A program made the translations under genes and the position numbers. From Pseudomonadota bacterium (GTDB lineage Bacteria > Pseudomonadota > Alphaproteobacteria > Rhizobiales > Tepidamorphaceae), in assembly GCA_023458595.1 (NCBI GenBank), contig JAEWYT010000057.1:1-64000 (forward strand): a stretch of 64,000 bases of DNA, in the 5' to 3' direction. Numbering within the stretch: position 1 is the stretch's first letter; every line of letters starts with the position of its first letter. The notes under the pieces were generated by a model. It searched no databases and was not told the DNA's origin. It saw only the letters and a list, made by a program, of their open reading frames with translations. This document shows, in pieces, positions 16,596 to 27,800 of this stretch.

Positions 16596-17027
16596 TCAGT
16601 AGTTGGACCCCTGTATCCGGTTCCACAGGTTGATCATCGCGACGGCGGCGGTCAGGGCGCCGATCTCCTCGTCGCCGAAATGCTCGCGAAGCCGCGCCCG
16701 GGCGCTGCCGAGATCGCCGTTGCGGTCAAGGTAGGTCAGCGCCTCGGTCCAGGCCAGTGCCGCCTTCTCGCGCTCGGAGAAGTCGCCGACATTGCGCCAG
16801 ACGACGACACGGTCGAGACGATCGGTGGTCTCGCCGTCCTCGCGCGCCTCGCGGGTATGCATCTTGACGCAGTAGGCGCAGCCGTTGATCTGCGAGGCGC
16901 GCAGGAAGACGAGATGCTGGAGCTTCTTGTCCAGACCGTGCGCGTCGATCACCGGATGGACGGCGGCCAGGGTCTGCAGGATGTCGGGGACGGACTGCGG
17001 GTAGTCGAAGGCGGCGGTCGTGCTCAT
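16596..17027 (-). CDS. AhpD-like carboxymuconolactone decarboxylase family protein
   Basis: The 143-residue protein has the AhpD active-site pattern ASQINGCAYCVKMHTREAREDGE, with the Cys-x-x-Cys-like pair formed by C and C around residues 51-54 and the following histidine. These proteins are peroxidase or redox partners. Here it is paired with an ECF41-type sigma factor and may set or report its activity. ATG 17027 is used because GGAGAGACAG precedes it; the ATG at 17039 overlaps that ribosome site. Confidence 0.85.
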   Translation of the reverse strand: MSTTAAFDYPQSVPDILQTLAAVHPVIDAHGLDKKLQHLVFLRASQINGCAYCVKMHTREAREDGETTDRLDRVVVWRNVGDFSEREKAALAWTEALTYLDRNGDLGSARARLREHFGDEEIGALTAAVAMINLWNRIQGSNY

Positions 17028-17101
17028 CTGTCTCTCCATCGTCGCGGGACCATACCCTCACGACGATCGAGGACCCTCGCCTGTGACGCGGGCGGTGAAA
17101 T

Positions 17102-17377
17102 TTATCGCCCGGAGCGCTCCAGCACCTGCATCAGCTCGGCGATCTTGAGGCGCTGCTCATCCTTGTCGCCGCTCAGAATCGCATGCTCGACGCAGTGGGC
17201 GACGTGATCGCGCAGCACCTCTTCCTCGACGCGCTTCAGGGCGGCGCGGACGGCGTCGATCTGGGTGACGATGTCGATGCAGTAGCGGTCCTCGGCGACC
17301 ATGCGGGCGATGCCGCGCACCTGCCCCTCGATGCGGCCGAGCCGCTTGGCGACCGCGTTCTTGGCTTTCTCCTGCAT
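17102..17377 (-). CDS. csoR: CsoR-family copper-sensing repressor
   Basis: This 91-residue all-helical protein belongs to the CsoR/RcnR (DUF156) family. The copper ligand set Cys33, His58 and Cys62 is intact with the spacing of Mycobacterium tuberculosis CsoR (Cys36-His61-Cys65), which favours Cu(I) sensing. ATG 17377 gives the standard N-terminus; a longer frame to 17473 would translate through the operators. It is divergent from the copper ATPase gene, with two operator palindromes between, so it probably represses both genes and is released by copper. Confidence 0.9.
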   Translation of the reverse strand: MQEKAKNAVAKRLGRIEGQVRGIARMVAEDRYCIDIVTQIDAVRAALKRVEEEVLRDHVAHCVEHAILSGDKDEQRLKIAELMQVLERSGR

Positions 17378-17386
17378 CCTTGTCAG

Positions 17387-17403
17387 ATACCCCTTGGGGG
17401 TAT
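17387..17403. promoter_or_regulatory. CsoR operator 1
   Basis: ATACCCC-TTG-GGGGTAT is a perfect inverted repeat lying 10 bp from the csoR start codon. It matches the known CsoR box pattern (ATACCC..GGGTAT). Confidence 0.75.
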
Positions 17404-17423
17404 ATGTGGTCAAGCAGATACGG

Positions 17424-17440
17424 ATACCCCTGGAGGGTAT
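17424..17440. promoter_or_regulatory. CsoR operator 2
   Basis: ATACCCCTGGAGGGTAT is the second palindrome of the same type, centred 37 bp from operator 1 and 31 bp before the copper ATPase start codon. The two sites may control the two divergent promoters separately. Confidence 0.75.
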
Positions 17441-17471
17441 CGGCCGAAGAACCGAGAGAAGCGAGCGTGCC

Positions 17472-19811
<2,340 letters not shown>

Positions 19812-19844
19812 GGGCAGGATGGCAAGGGTCGAGCAAGACGCTCC

Positions 19845-19868
19845 GGAGCCCCGCGAAGGCGGGCCTCC
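19845..19868. terminator. Possible bidirectional hairpin between convergent genes
   Basis: GGAGCCCCGC-GAA-GGCGGGCCTCC forms an imperfect stem in the 89-bp gap between the copper ATPase and the ChaC-like gene. No T-run follows, so it may be a repeat fragment rather than a strong terminator. Confidence 0.35.
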
Positions 19869-19900
19869 AGGCGTTCGGGCAGGGCCCCGGTGAAAGGGAT

Positions 19901-20602
19901 CTACCCCTCCAGCCCGTGATCCTCGGCGATCCGTTTCGCCACCAGCTCCTGCAGGTGCCAGAGGTGGCGGTCGTGGATGCCTAGCTCTTCCAGATGCGCG
20001 ACCGTCTTGTAGAGGTATTCGGCGCAGGAGCCGATATGGCCGCAGGCGCGGGCGAGCATGGTGACGGTCTCCTCGACCGGCAGCCGGCCGACATAGCCGG
20101 GACCACCACGGTTCATGACGAAGGCGAGCGCCGGAACGGGCCCGAGCTCCGTCCGGGCGACCAGCCAGCGCGCCTGGTTGTTGGAGGGGCGCATGCGCAT
20201 CTCGCGGCGCAGGAGCTTGACGAGCTGCTCCTCCATCGCGTCGTGATCGAGGCGGAAGATGACGCCCTTGCACTGGCCGCCCCGGTCGAGCGCCATCATC
20301 AGGCCGGGCTGGTCGGGCGTCGCGCGCCACTGGCGCATGTGCAGGCAGAAGGAGCGGTGATAGCCGCGGATCGTCGCGATCCGGCTCTCCAGGTGCTCGA
20401 CCTCCGGCTTCCAGATCAGCGAGCCCGAGGCGAAGAGCCAGAACTCCCTCGTTTCCGGGCGCTCGTCCAGCAAGTCCTGCGCCAGCGCGGCCAGATCCTC
20501 GTCGGTGCGATAGGTGTATGAGGGATCGAGCCCCTTGAACTCGATCTCCCTGTGGACACGGGCGACATGCTCTTCCGTCAGCGCCATGCGGCGAGGGGCC
20601 AT
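19901..20602 (-). CDS. ChaC-like gamma-glutamylcyclotransferase
   Basis: The 233-residue protein belongs to the ChaC family, which cleaves glutathione into 5-oxoproline and Cys-Gly. The family motif FASGSLIWKPEVEHLESRIA (near residue 57) and IRGYHRSFCLHMRQWRATP are clear. PGLMMALDRGGQCKGVIFRL follows as the next conserved block. ATG 20602 is chosen, with AAGGAACG a little upstream; the longer frame begins in low-complexity leader. With the gamma-glutamyltransferase at 23755 it could contribute to glutathione turnover. Confidence 0.85.
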   Translation of the reverse strand: MAPRRMALTEEHVARVHREIEFKGLDPSYTYRTDEDLAALAQDLLDERPETREFWLFASGSLIWKPEVEHLESRIATIRGYHRSFCLHMRQWRATPDQPGLMMALDRGGQCKGVIFRLDHDAMEEQLVKLLRREMRMRPSNNQARWLVARTELGPVPALAFVMNRGGPGYVGRLPVEETVTMLARACGHIGSCAEYLYKTVAHLEELGIHDRHLWHLQELVAKRIAEDHGLEG

Positions 20603-20757
20603 CGGGAGGCGTTCCTTGTAGGTATGCGAGAGGGAGTTTTCCCAGCGATTACGGTAGAATCTGGTGCATTGCACAACGGATTGCCACGTTCGCCACAGAA
20701 ATTCCACCTTCCGGGACGATCAGCATGGGCTCCCGATGGGCAGTTACAGGGCGAAAC

Positions 20758-22323
20758 ATGATTGACCGGATTTCGCGCCGCGACGTCTTAACCGGCGGAT
20801 TGGGTGCGGCTGCGCTGTGGCTCCTGCCGCGTCTCGCGGAGGCGGCCTCGAGCGCAAAGGCACAGTTCGGACCGGCCAGAGCGTTCTCCTTCGACGCGCT
20901 GAAGGCCCGCGCCGAGGCGCTCGCGGCCAAGCCCTACGCGCCCGACGCGATCCGGGCGGGCGATGTTCTCGAGAAGGTCGATTTCGACGCGCATCAGCAG
21001 ATACGCTTTCGCGACGAGGCGACGCTCTGGGGCGGGGAGGGCGAGGATCCCGGCGTGCGGTTCTTCCATCTCGGCCGCTACTTCAAGGCGCCGGTGAAGA
21101 TCTATGCGGTCGACAAGGGCGAGGCGCGCGAACTTCTCTATTCGCCCGAGTATTTCGACATGCCCGCCGACCATGTGGCGCATCAGTTGCCCGACGACAT
21201 CGGCTTCGCCGGCTTCCGTGTCATGGCGCCGGGCAACGAGACCGACTGGCTGGCCGTGCTCGGCGCCTCCTATTTCCGCACGTCCGGGCCGCTCGACCAG
21301 TACGGCCTGTCGGCACGGGGCATCGCGGTGGACACGGCCGCTTCCGGTCCCGAGGAGTTCCCGCGTTTCACGGAGTTCTGGCTGGAGCGCGACGGCTCGG
21401 GCGGACTGATCGTCTACGCGCTTCTCGACGGGCCGAGCCTCGCCGGCGCCTATCGCATCGTCAGCCACGCGCCGAACAAGGGCATCATCCAGGACGTCGA
21501 CTGCGCGCTGTTCACCCGCAAGCCGATCGAGCGGCTCGGCGTCGCGCCCCTCACGAGCATGTTCTGGTACTCGGAGACCAATCGCGAGGACGCCAGGGAC
21601 TGGCGCCCGGAAATCCACGATTCCGACGGCCTTGCCATCTGGACCGGTTCGGGCGAGCGCATCTGGCGGCCGCTCGACAATCCGCCGCGCGTCGTCACCA
21701 ACGCCTTCCTCGACGTCAATCCGCGCGGCTTCGGCCTGATGCAGCGCGACCGGAACTTCGACAACTACCAGGACGACGGCGTTTTCTACGAGAAGCGCGC
21801 CAGCGTCTGGGTGGAACCGATCGGTCCCTGGGGCGAGGGCTCGGTGCAGCTCGTCGAGATCCCGACCGATGACGAGATCCATGACAACATCGTCGCCTTC
21901 TGGGTGCCGCGCGAGCCGGTCGTCGCGGGCGGCTCCTACGACTTCGCCTATCGGCTGCACTGGGTGGCCGACCAGCCTTACCCGGCGCGGATCGCGCGCG
22001 TGATGGCGACCCGCATCGGCATGGGGGGCATTCCGGGCCAGCCGCGGCCGCCGGGCGTGCGCAAGTTCGCGATCGACTTCGAGGGGCCGACGCTCGAAGG
22101 GCTCGACCGGTCGAGCGGCGTCGAGGTGGTGGCCGACACGAGCCGGGGCGCGATCTCCGGCGAGGTTGCCTATCCGGTGGTCGGAACCGACCGCTGGCGC
22201 GTGCTGTTCGATCTGGAGGCGACCGGCCACGATCCCGTCGACCTGCGGATGTTCATCCGCAAGGACGACGTGGCGCTCAGCGAGACCTGGATCTACCAGT
22301 TCTTTCCGACCGCGCTGGCGTGA
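20758..22323 (+). CDS. Periplasmic glucan biosynthesis protein (OpgG/OpgD family)
   Basis: The 521-residue protein is of the MdoG/OpgG-OpgD family that shapes osmoregulated periplasmic glucans. A Tat-type signal is present at the N-terminus (ISRRDVLTGGLGAAALWLLP). OpgD proteins use Tat export, which slightly favours that branch. Conserved stretches include GVRFFHLGRYFKAPVKIY, TSMFWYSETN and DVNPRGFGLMQRDRNFDNYQD. ATG 20758 puts the twin arginines at residues 7-8. It stands alone, divergent from the ChaC-like gene. Confidence 0.9.
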   Translation: MIDRISRRDVLTGGLGAAALWLLPRLAEAASSAKAQFGPARAFSFDALKARAEALAAKPYAPDAIRAGDVLEKVDFDAHQQIRFRDEATLWGGEGEDPGVRFFHLGRYFKAPVKIYAVDKGEARELLYSPEYFDMPADHVAHQLPDDIGFAGFRVMAPGNETDWLAVLGASYFRTSGPLDQYGLSARGIAVDTAASGPEEFPRFTEFWLERDGSGGLIVYALLDGPSLAGAYRIVSHAPNKGIIQDVDCALFTRKPIERLGVAPLTSMFWYSETNREDARDWRPEIHDSDGLAIWTGSGERIWRPLDNPPRVVTNAFLDVNPRGFGLMQRDRNFDNYQDDGVFYEKRASVWVEPIGPWGEGSVQLVEIPTDDEIHDNIVAFWVPREPVVAGGSYDFAYRLHWVADQPYPARIARVMATRIGMGGIPGQPRPPGVRKFAIDFEGPTLEGLDRSSGVEVVADTSRGAISGEVAYPVVGTDRWRVLFDLEATGHDPVDLRMFIRKDDVALSETWIYQFFPTALA

Positions 22324-22340
22324 TCGACGAGCCGGTTCCG

Positions 22341-22370
22341 CGTCATCGCCGGGCCCGACCCGGGCATCCC
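22341..22370. repeat. Intergenic repeat, CGTCAT-GCCGGG type
   Basis: CGTCATCGCCGGGCCCGACC followed by CGGGCAT is a copy of the CGTCAT..CCCGGCATGACG repeat family also seen at 14227, 23695 and 49113. It lies between the glucan gene and the amidase gene. Confidence 0.55.
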
Positions 22371-22469
22371 GTGCATAAGGTGGATAGACGGGCCAAGCTT
22401 GCCCGCGCCGCGCATGACAGGCGCTGTGCGGACCACTAAGGTCTCCCGGCCAGAACAGGGGGACCCGAG

Positions 22470-23672
22470 GTGCTGCTGAAAGACGATCCGCCCGGCGCGT
22501 TCATGCGCTATCCCGCCGTACCCGTCGCCCACGCGGAAGACGGGCCCCTCTCCGGCCTGACGGTCGCGATCAAGGATCTGTTCGACGTCGCCGGCTATCC
22601 GACCGGCTGCGGCAATCCGGCGAAGCTCGCCGGATCCGCGATCGCGGAGAAGAACGCGCCGGTCGTGCAGATGCTGCTCGACGCGGGCGCGGAGTTCGTC
22701 GGCAAGACGATCACCGACGAGCTCGCCTTCAGCCTGCAGGGGCAGAACGTCCACTACGGCACGCCGGTCAATGCGGCGGCGCCGGACCGCATCCCCGGCG
22801 GCTCGTCTTCGGGCTCGGCCTCGGCGACGGCGGGCGGGCTCGCCGATTTCGCGCTCGGCTCCGACACCGGCGGCTCGGTGCGTGCGCCGGCGAGCTATTG
22901 CGGACTGTTCGGCCTCAGGCCCACGCACGGGCGCATCGACCTCTCGGGATGCATGCCGCTCGCGCCGAGCTACGACACGGTCGGCTGGTTCGCCCGCGAT
23001 CCCGAGACCTTCGCCCGCGTCGGCGACGTCGTCCTCGGCGAGGATCAGGCCGGTCTCCCCGATGGCCGGCCGGCCTTCCTGAGCGATACCTTCGACCTGA
23101 TGATCGACGACGAGACCAAGGCGGCGCTGCTGCCGGCGCTGGCGAAGGCGGAGGCCGTCATCGGCGAGACGGAGCACGGCAGGATCGCCGCCGACCACGT
23201 CGCACCGCAGGGGCTTTCCGACTGGCTGCTCGTGTTCCGCACGACGCAGGCGTCCGAGATATGGGACATGCACGGGGCGTGGATCGAGAGCCACGACCCG
23301 CAGTTCGGCCCCGGCGTGCGCGACCGCTTCGAGTGGGCCCGGCGCGTCAATCGCAACGAGACGGCAAAGGCGCAGGCCTGGTCGCTGCATTCGAAGATCC
23401 GCAAGCACGTGCGCGAGATCGCCTCGGCGCGGCTCCTGGTGCTGCCGACCGTCCCCGCGATCGCGCCGCTCTGCGCGACGCCGGTGTCCGAGCTCGAGGT
23501 GTTCCGCGACCGGGCGCTGTCGATCACCTGCATCGCCGGCATCTCCGGCCTGCCGCAGGTCAACCTTCCGCTCGCGATCCACCAGGGCGCGCCGCTCGGC
23601 CTGTCGATCATCGGCCCGGCCGGCTGCGACCGGGCGCTGGTGGAACTGGCGGGGAAGATCGCGGAAGGGTGA
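22470..23672 (+). CDS. Amidase signature family protein
   Basis: The 400-residue enzyme has the amidase-signature Ser-cisSer-Lys triad: Lys35 in VAIKDLFDVAG, Ser112 in IPGGSSSGSA and Ser136 in SDTGGSVRAP. It is expected to hydrolyse an amide to a carboxylic acid and ammonia in the cytoplasm. The substrate is unknown, although the short length and PTGCGNP stretch resemble amidases of the AtzF/indole-acetamide-hydrolase breadth. The start is GTG 22470 with AGGGGGA just upstream. Repeats flank it on both sides and it seems to be a single-gene unit. Confidence 0.87.
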   Translation: MLLKDDPPGAFMRYPAVPVAHAEDGPLSGLTVAIKDLFDVAGYPTGCGNPAKLAGSAIAEKNAPVVQMLLDAGAEFVGKTITDELAFSLQGQNVHYGTPVNAAAPDRIPGGSSSGSASATAGGLADFALGSDTGGSVRAPASYCGLFGLRPTHGRIDLSGCMPLAPSYDTVGWFARDPETFARVGDVVLGEDQAGLPDGRPAFLSDTFDLMIDDETKAALLPALAKAEAVIGETEHGRIAADHVAPQGLSDWLLVFRTTQASEIWDMHGAWIESHDPQFGPGVRDRFEWARRVNRNETAKAQAWSLHSKIRKHVREIASARLLVLPTVPAIAPLCATPVSELEVFRDRALSITCIAGISGLPQVNLPLAIHQGAPLGLSIIGPAGCDRALVELAGKIAEG

Positions 23673-23694
23673 CGGAAATCCGCATCGCCTTCCC

Positions 23695-23725
23695 CGTTAT
23701 GGCCGGGACAAGCCCGGGCATGACG
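23695..23725. repeat. Intergenic repeat, CGTTAT..GCATGACG type
   Basis: CGTTATGGCCGGG-acaa-GCCCGGGCATGACG is a hairpin-forming copy of the GCCGGG family, located between the convergent amidase and gamma-glutamyltransferase genes. It may act as a terminator for both. Confidence 0.6.
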
Positions 23726-23754
23726 ATGGAAGGGTGGGATGCGAGCGGCGGCCC

Positions 23755-25509
23755 TCAATCCCCCATCGCCACGCCTTCGCGGCGGGGATCGGAGCCGGCG
23801 AGGAGCTTGCCGTCGCGGGCGAGGATGATGTTGAGGCCGCTCGTCATGTCGGCGGTCTTCGCCTTGCCGCCGAACGTCTCCATCGCGGCGACCCACTGGT
23901 CGGCGTCGGCGACGTCTTCGATCTCGAAGGGGCCGTTGCGGCTGGTGAAATTGAACAGGGCGGCGGCGGCCTGCGGGTCCATGCCCCAGTCGGCCATGGC
24001 GACGATCGCCTTCACGACGTAGCCGATGATGCGGCTGCCGCCGGGCGAGCCGAGAACCATCGCGAGCCTGCCGTCCCCGTCGAAGACCAGCGTCGGCGCC
24101 ATCGAGGAGCGCGGCCTCTTTCCGCCCTCGACGCGATTGGCGATCGGGCGGCCCTGATCGTCGGCCGGCGCGAAGGAGAAGTCCGTCAGCTCGTTGTTGA
24201 GCAGGAATCCGTCGACGAAGAGGCGCGAACCGAAGGCGGACTCGATCGAGGCCGTCATCGAGACCGCGTTGCCCTCGGCGTCGACGACGGAGACCTGCGT
24301 CGTGCCGGGCGCCTCCCTGGTGGCGTCCTTGCCGGGGGCGGACGCGGCCGTCGGCGGATCGCCGGGCTCGCGCCTGCCGCCGGCCCTCGCCGGATCTATC
24401 AGGGCGGAGCGCGAGGCTAGGTACGCGGAATCGAGCATTCCGCCGGGCACCTCCACGTAAGCGGGATCGGCGACGTAGCGGTCGCGGTCGGCGAAGGCGA
24501 GGTTCTCCGCCTCGCCGATCAGGTGCAGCGCCTCTGGCGTCGGCCCGGCGCCGAGATCGAAGCGCTCGAGCATCTGGAGCGTCATGGCGACGGCGAGCCC
24601 GCCGGACGAGGGCGGGCCCATGCCGCAGACCCTGTAGCCGCGGTATTCGCCGCACGCCGCCGGACGCTCGATCGCGCGATAGTTCGACAGGTCGTCCGTC
24701 GTCATGTCGCCGGGGTTGCGCCAGGCGTTGGCGACGGCGCCGACGATGTCCCCGGCGATCTCGCCCCGGTAGAAGGCCTCCGGGCCGCCGTCGGCGATGC
24801 GCTGCAGCGTGTCGGCGTAGGCCTGGTTCCTGACGACCTCGCCGAGCAGCGGCGCGGTTCCGTCGGGGCCGAGGAAATATTCCTGCGCCTGCGGCGAGAA
24901 GGCGTCCGCGCCCATCTCCGTAACGAGGGCGGAAAGTCGCGGCGAGACGCCGAAGCCGCCGCTCGCGAGCGCGATCGCGTCGTCGAACAGGCGCGCCCAG
25001 GGCAGCTTGCCATGCCTGTCGTGCACCTCGCGCAGCATGGCGATCAGGCCCGGCACGCCGACCGACAGGCCGCCGGGCACCATCTGCGGCCAGGGATTGG
25101 GCTTGCCCTCGGCGTTCAGGAAGCGCCCGGGCGTCGCGGCGGCCGGTGCGGTCTCGCGGCCGTCCCACGAGCTGAGTGCCTTGCCGCCTGCGTCCCAGTG
25201 CAGCAGGAAGGCGCCGCCGCCGAGGCCCGCCGACTGCGGCTCGACGAGGCCGAGCACCATCATCGCAGCGATCGCCGCGTCCGCCGCGCTGCCGCCGTTG
25301 CGCAGGGCATGGACGCCGGCGAGCGAGGCGAGCGGATGGGCGGTGACCACCATCTGCCGTTCCGCCTCGACCGGCGGGCGCGCCACGCCGACGCTCGCGG
25401 GCTCCGGCGTCGCGCGGCTCAGGGTTTCGGCTGCGGCCGGAAGCTGGAAGAGGGCGAACGCCGTCGCGAACAGGCCGACGACGAGGAAGGGGCGGATATG
25501 TCGAGCCAT
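23755..25509 (-). CDS. ggt: Gamma-glutamyltransferase (periplasmic)
   Basis: The 584-residue precursor has an N-terminal signal peptide (MARHIRPFLVVGLFATAFAL..) and the Ntn-hydrolase fold of gamma-glutamyltransferases. These self-cleave and then transfer or hydrolyse gamma-glutamyl groups of glutathione. The large-subunit block GGSAADAAIAAMMVLGLVEP is clear. The processing and nucleophile site is Thr403-Thr404 in APGTTQVSVVD, where Gln replaces the more usual His after the threonines. GSPGGSRIIGYV is the C-terminal conserved glycine block. The adjacent repeat suggests a one-gene transcript. Confidence 0.92.
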   Translation of the reverse strand: MARHIRPFLVVGLFATAFALFQLPAAAETLSRATPEPASVGVARPPVEAERQMVVTAHPLASLAGVHALRNGGSAADAAIAAMMVLGLVEPQSAGLGGGAFLLHWDAGGKALSSWDGRETAPAAATPGRFLNAEGKPNPWPQMVPGGLSVGVPGLIAMLREVHDRHGKLPWARLFDDAIALASGGFGVSPRLSALVTEMGADAFSPQAQEYFLGPDGTAPLLGEVVRNQAYADTLQRIADGGPEAFYRGEIAGDIVGAVANAWRNPGDMTTDDLSNYRAIERPAACGEYRGYRVCGMGPPSSGGLAVAMTLQMLERFDLGAGPTPEALHLIGEAENLAFADRDRYVADPAYVEVPGGMLDSAYLASRSALIDPARAGGRREPGDPPTAASAPGKDATREAPGTTQVSVVDAEGNAVSMTASIESAFGSRLFVDGFLLNNELTDFSFAPADDQGRPIANRVEGGKRPRSSMAPTLVFDGDGRLAMVLGSPGGSRIIGYVVKAIVAMADWGMDPQAAAALFNFTSRNGPFEIEDVADADQWVAAMETFGGKAKTADMTSGLNIILARDGKLLAGSDPRREGVAMGD

Positions 25510-25605
25510 GAAGCTTGCCCTTTGAAGCAGCGCGGTGTGGATTCTCCCGCGAGGCTAAGGTAACGCATCGACTTTGGCGAACAGAAGGACAAGGGGAAAC
25601 CCGCG

Positions 25606-26964
25606 ATGCCCGAGGGCACCAGTTCCCGCAGCCACGTCTTCCACCGCGACCTGAGGGCGACCTATCCCGTCGCCGTCTCCGGCGAGGGACCGTGGATCAT
25701 CGATCGCGAGGGCAAGCGCTATCTCGACGCCTCCGGCGGGGCGGCGGTCTCCTGCCTCGGCCACCTGCATCCCCGCGTCGTCAGGGCGATACAGGAGCAG
25801 GCCGGCAGGCTCGAATTCGCCCATACGTCGTTCTTCACGTCCGAACCGGCCGAAGAGCTCGCCGATTTCCTCGTCTCGCGGGCGCCGGAGGGTTTCGGCC
25901 GGGTCTATTTCGTCTCCGGCGGCTCGGAGGCCAACGAGATGGCGCTGAAGCTCGCCCGGCAGATCCATGTCGAGCGCGGCGAGACGAAGCGGGCCCACAA
26001 CATCGCCCGCGAGCAGTCCTATCACGGCAACACGCTCGGCGTGCTGGCGCTCGGCGGCAATCCGGCCCGCAAGGAGCTCTACGGTCCGCTGCTCGGCCTG
26101 CCGGTCAGCCATATCGCGCCGTGCTACGCCTATCGCCACAAGCGCGACGACGAGAGCGAGGAGGCCTACGGCCTGCGCGCGGCGAAGGCGCTCGAGGACG
26201 AGATCCTGAAGGTCGGTCCGGAGAACGTCTCGGCCTTCTTCGCCGAGACCGTGGTCGGGGCGACGGCCGGCGCGGTGCCGCCGGCGCCCGGCTATTTCCG
26301 CGAGATCCGCAGGATCTGCGACACCCACGGCGTCTTGATGGTGCTCGACGAGGTGATGAGCGGCATGGGCCGCACCGGCACGCTGTTCGCCTGCGAGCAG
26401 GACGGCGTCGTGCCGGACATGATCACCACCGCCAAGGGGCTGGGCGCCGGCCATCAGCCGATCGGCGCGACGCTGGTGCGCGAGGATCTGGCCCGCGTGA
26501 TCGAGACCCACGACGGCGTGTTCCGGCACGGGCACACCTATATCGGCCATCCGATCGCCTGCGCGGCGGCGCTGGAGACGCAGAGGGTGATCGAGGACGA
26601 GGGGCTGCTCGAACGGGTGCGGACCGCGGGCGAGATGTTCCAGGCGATGCTTGCCGACCGGTTCGGCCAGCACGCCAATGTCGGCGACATCCGCGGGCGC
26701 GGTTTCTTCCGCGGCATCGAGCTCGTCGCCGACCGCGAAAGCAAGACGCCGTTCCCGCGCGCCAAGGGGCTGGCGGCGCGGATCAAGAAGAACGCGATGG
26801 AGGCCGGGCTCGTCTGCTATCCGACCAACGGCACGGCCGACGGCCTGAACGGCGACCACATCCTGCTCGCACCGCCCTTCATCATGACCGACGAGGAACT
26901 CGGCATGGTGGTCGACCGGCTCGAAACGGCGATCGCCAGGTCGCTCGCCGAGGTGCGGGCGTGA
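25606..26964 (+). CDS. Class III aminotransferase (PLP-dependent)
   Basis: The 452-residue enzyme is a fold-type I, class III aminotransferase. Landmarks are VSGGSEANEMALKLARQ, SYHGNTLG, LDEVMSGMGRTG and the PLP lysine Lys277 in TTAKGLGAG. Its stop overlaps the start of the beta-keto acid cleavage enzyme gene (GTGA). The pair suggests transamination of an amino acid to a keto acid that is then cleaved. The amine substrate cannot be told from sequence. Confidence 0.9.
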   Translation: MPEGTSSRSHVFHRDLRATYPVAVSGEGPWIIDREGKRYLDASGGAAVSCLGHLHPRVVRAIQEQAGRLEFAHTSFFTSEPAEELADFLVSRAPEGFGRVYFVSGGSEANEMALKLARQIHVERGETKRAHNIAREQSYHGNTLGVLALGGNPARKELYGPLLGLPVSHIAPCYAYRHKRDDESEEAYGLRAAKALEDEILKVGPENVSAFFAETVVGATAGAVPPAPGYFREIRRICDTHGVLMVLDEVMSGMGRTGTLFACEQDGVVPDMITTAKGLGAGHQPIGATLVREDLARVIETHDGVFRHGHTYIGHPIACAAALETQRVIEDEGLLERVRTAGEMFQAMLADRFGQHANVGDIRGRGFFRGIELVADRESKTPFPRAKGLAARIKKNAMEAGLVCYPTNGTADGLNGDHILLAPPFIMTDEELGMVVDRLETAIARSLAEVRA

Positions 26965-27788
26965 CCGGCGCCATCGTCATGGCCGCGCCGAACGGGGCGC
27001 GGCGCGGCAAGGCGGACCATCCGAACCTGCCGGTCGCCATCGCCGAGATCGCGGCGGAGGCGGAACGCTGCCGGGACGCAGGCGCCGCCGTGCTGCACCT
27101 GCACGTGCGCGACGGCGAGGGCGGCCATTCGCTCGACGCCGGCATCTACCGCGATGCGATTTCGGCGGTGCGCGACCGTGTCGGCGACGATCTCGTGATC
27201 CAGGCGACGAGCGAAGCCGTCGGCATCTATTCCGCCGAGGAGCAGATGGCGATGCTCAGGGCGCTGAAGCCCGAGGCCGCGTCGATCGGTCTGCGCGAGA
27301 TCCTCCCTGAAGGCACCGATGAGGCGCCGGTGCGCGACTTCTTCGCCTGGGCGAAGGACGCCCGGATCTGGGGCCAGATCATCCTCTACGATACGGCCGA
27401 TATCGGGCGGTTCATCGCGCTTCACGAGACGGGGCTGTTCGCCGTCGCGACGCCGAGCGTGCTCCTGGTGCTCGGGCGCTACACCGCCGGGCAGCGCTCG
27501 GATCCGTCCGATCTCGATCCGATGCTTCAGGCGCTCCGGCCCGTGCGCGACGCCGTGTCGTGGTCGGTCTGCGCCTTCGGGGCGAAGGAGAACGCCTGCA
27601 TGCGCCACGCGCTCGAGGAGGGCGGCCACGTACGCGTCGGCTTCGAGAACAACATCCTGCGGCCGGACGGCAGCACGGCCGAATTCACGGCCGATCTCGT
27701 GCGGCTCGTCGCCGAGACCGCGCGGAAGGCCGGCCGGCCGCCGCTCGATGGTGCCGGGGTCAGGGCGCTCGTCGCCGGCTGGTTCTAG
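26961..27788 (+). CDS. Beta-keto acid cleavage enzyme (DUF849/BKACE family)
   Basis: The 275-residue TIM-barrel enzyme resembles 3-keto-5-aminohexanoate cleavage enzyme (Kce), which condenses acetyl-CoA with a beta-keto acid to release acetoacetate and a new CoA ester. The zinc-binding HLHVRD motif is at residues 43-48, and SWSVCAFGAKEN and VRVGFENNIL match the family's later active-site blocks. GTG 26961 overlaps the aminotransferase stop by four bases. Many BKACE subfamilies act on different keto acids, so the exact substrate is open. Confidence 0.88.
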   Translation: MTGAIVMAAPNGARRGKADHPNLPVAIAEIAAEAERCRDAGAAVLHLHVRDGEGGHSLDAGIYRDAISAVRDRVGDDLVIQATSEAVGIYSAEEQMAMLRALKPEAASIGLREILPEGTDEAPVRDFFAWAKDARIWGQIILYDTADIGRFIALHETGLFAVATPSVLLVLGRYTAGQRSDPSDLDPMLQALRPVRDAVSWSVCAFGAKENACMRHALEEGGHVRVGFENNILRPDGSTAEFTADLVRLVAETARKAGRPPLDGAGVRALVAGWF

Positions 27789-27800
27789 GCGGGTCCCGTC

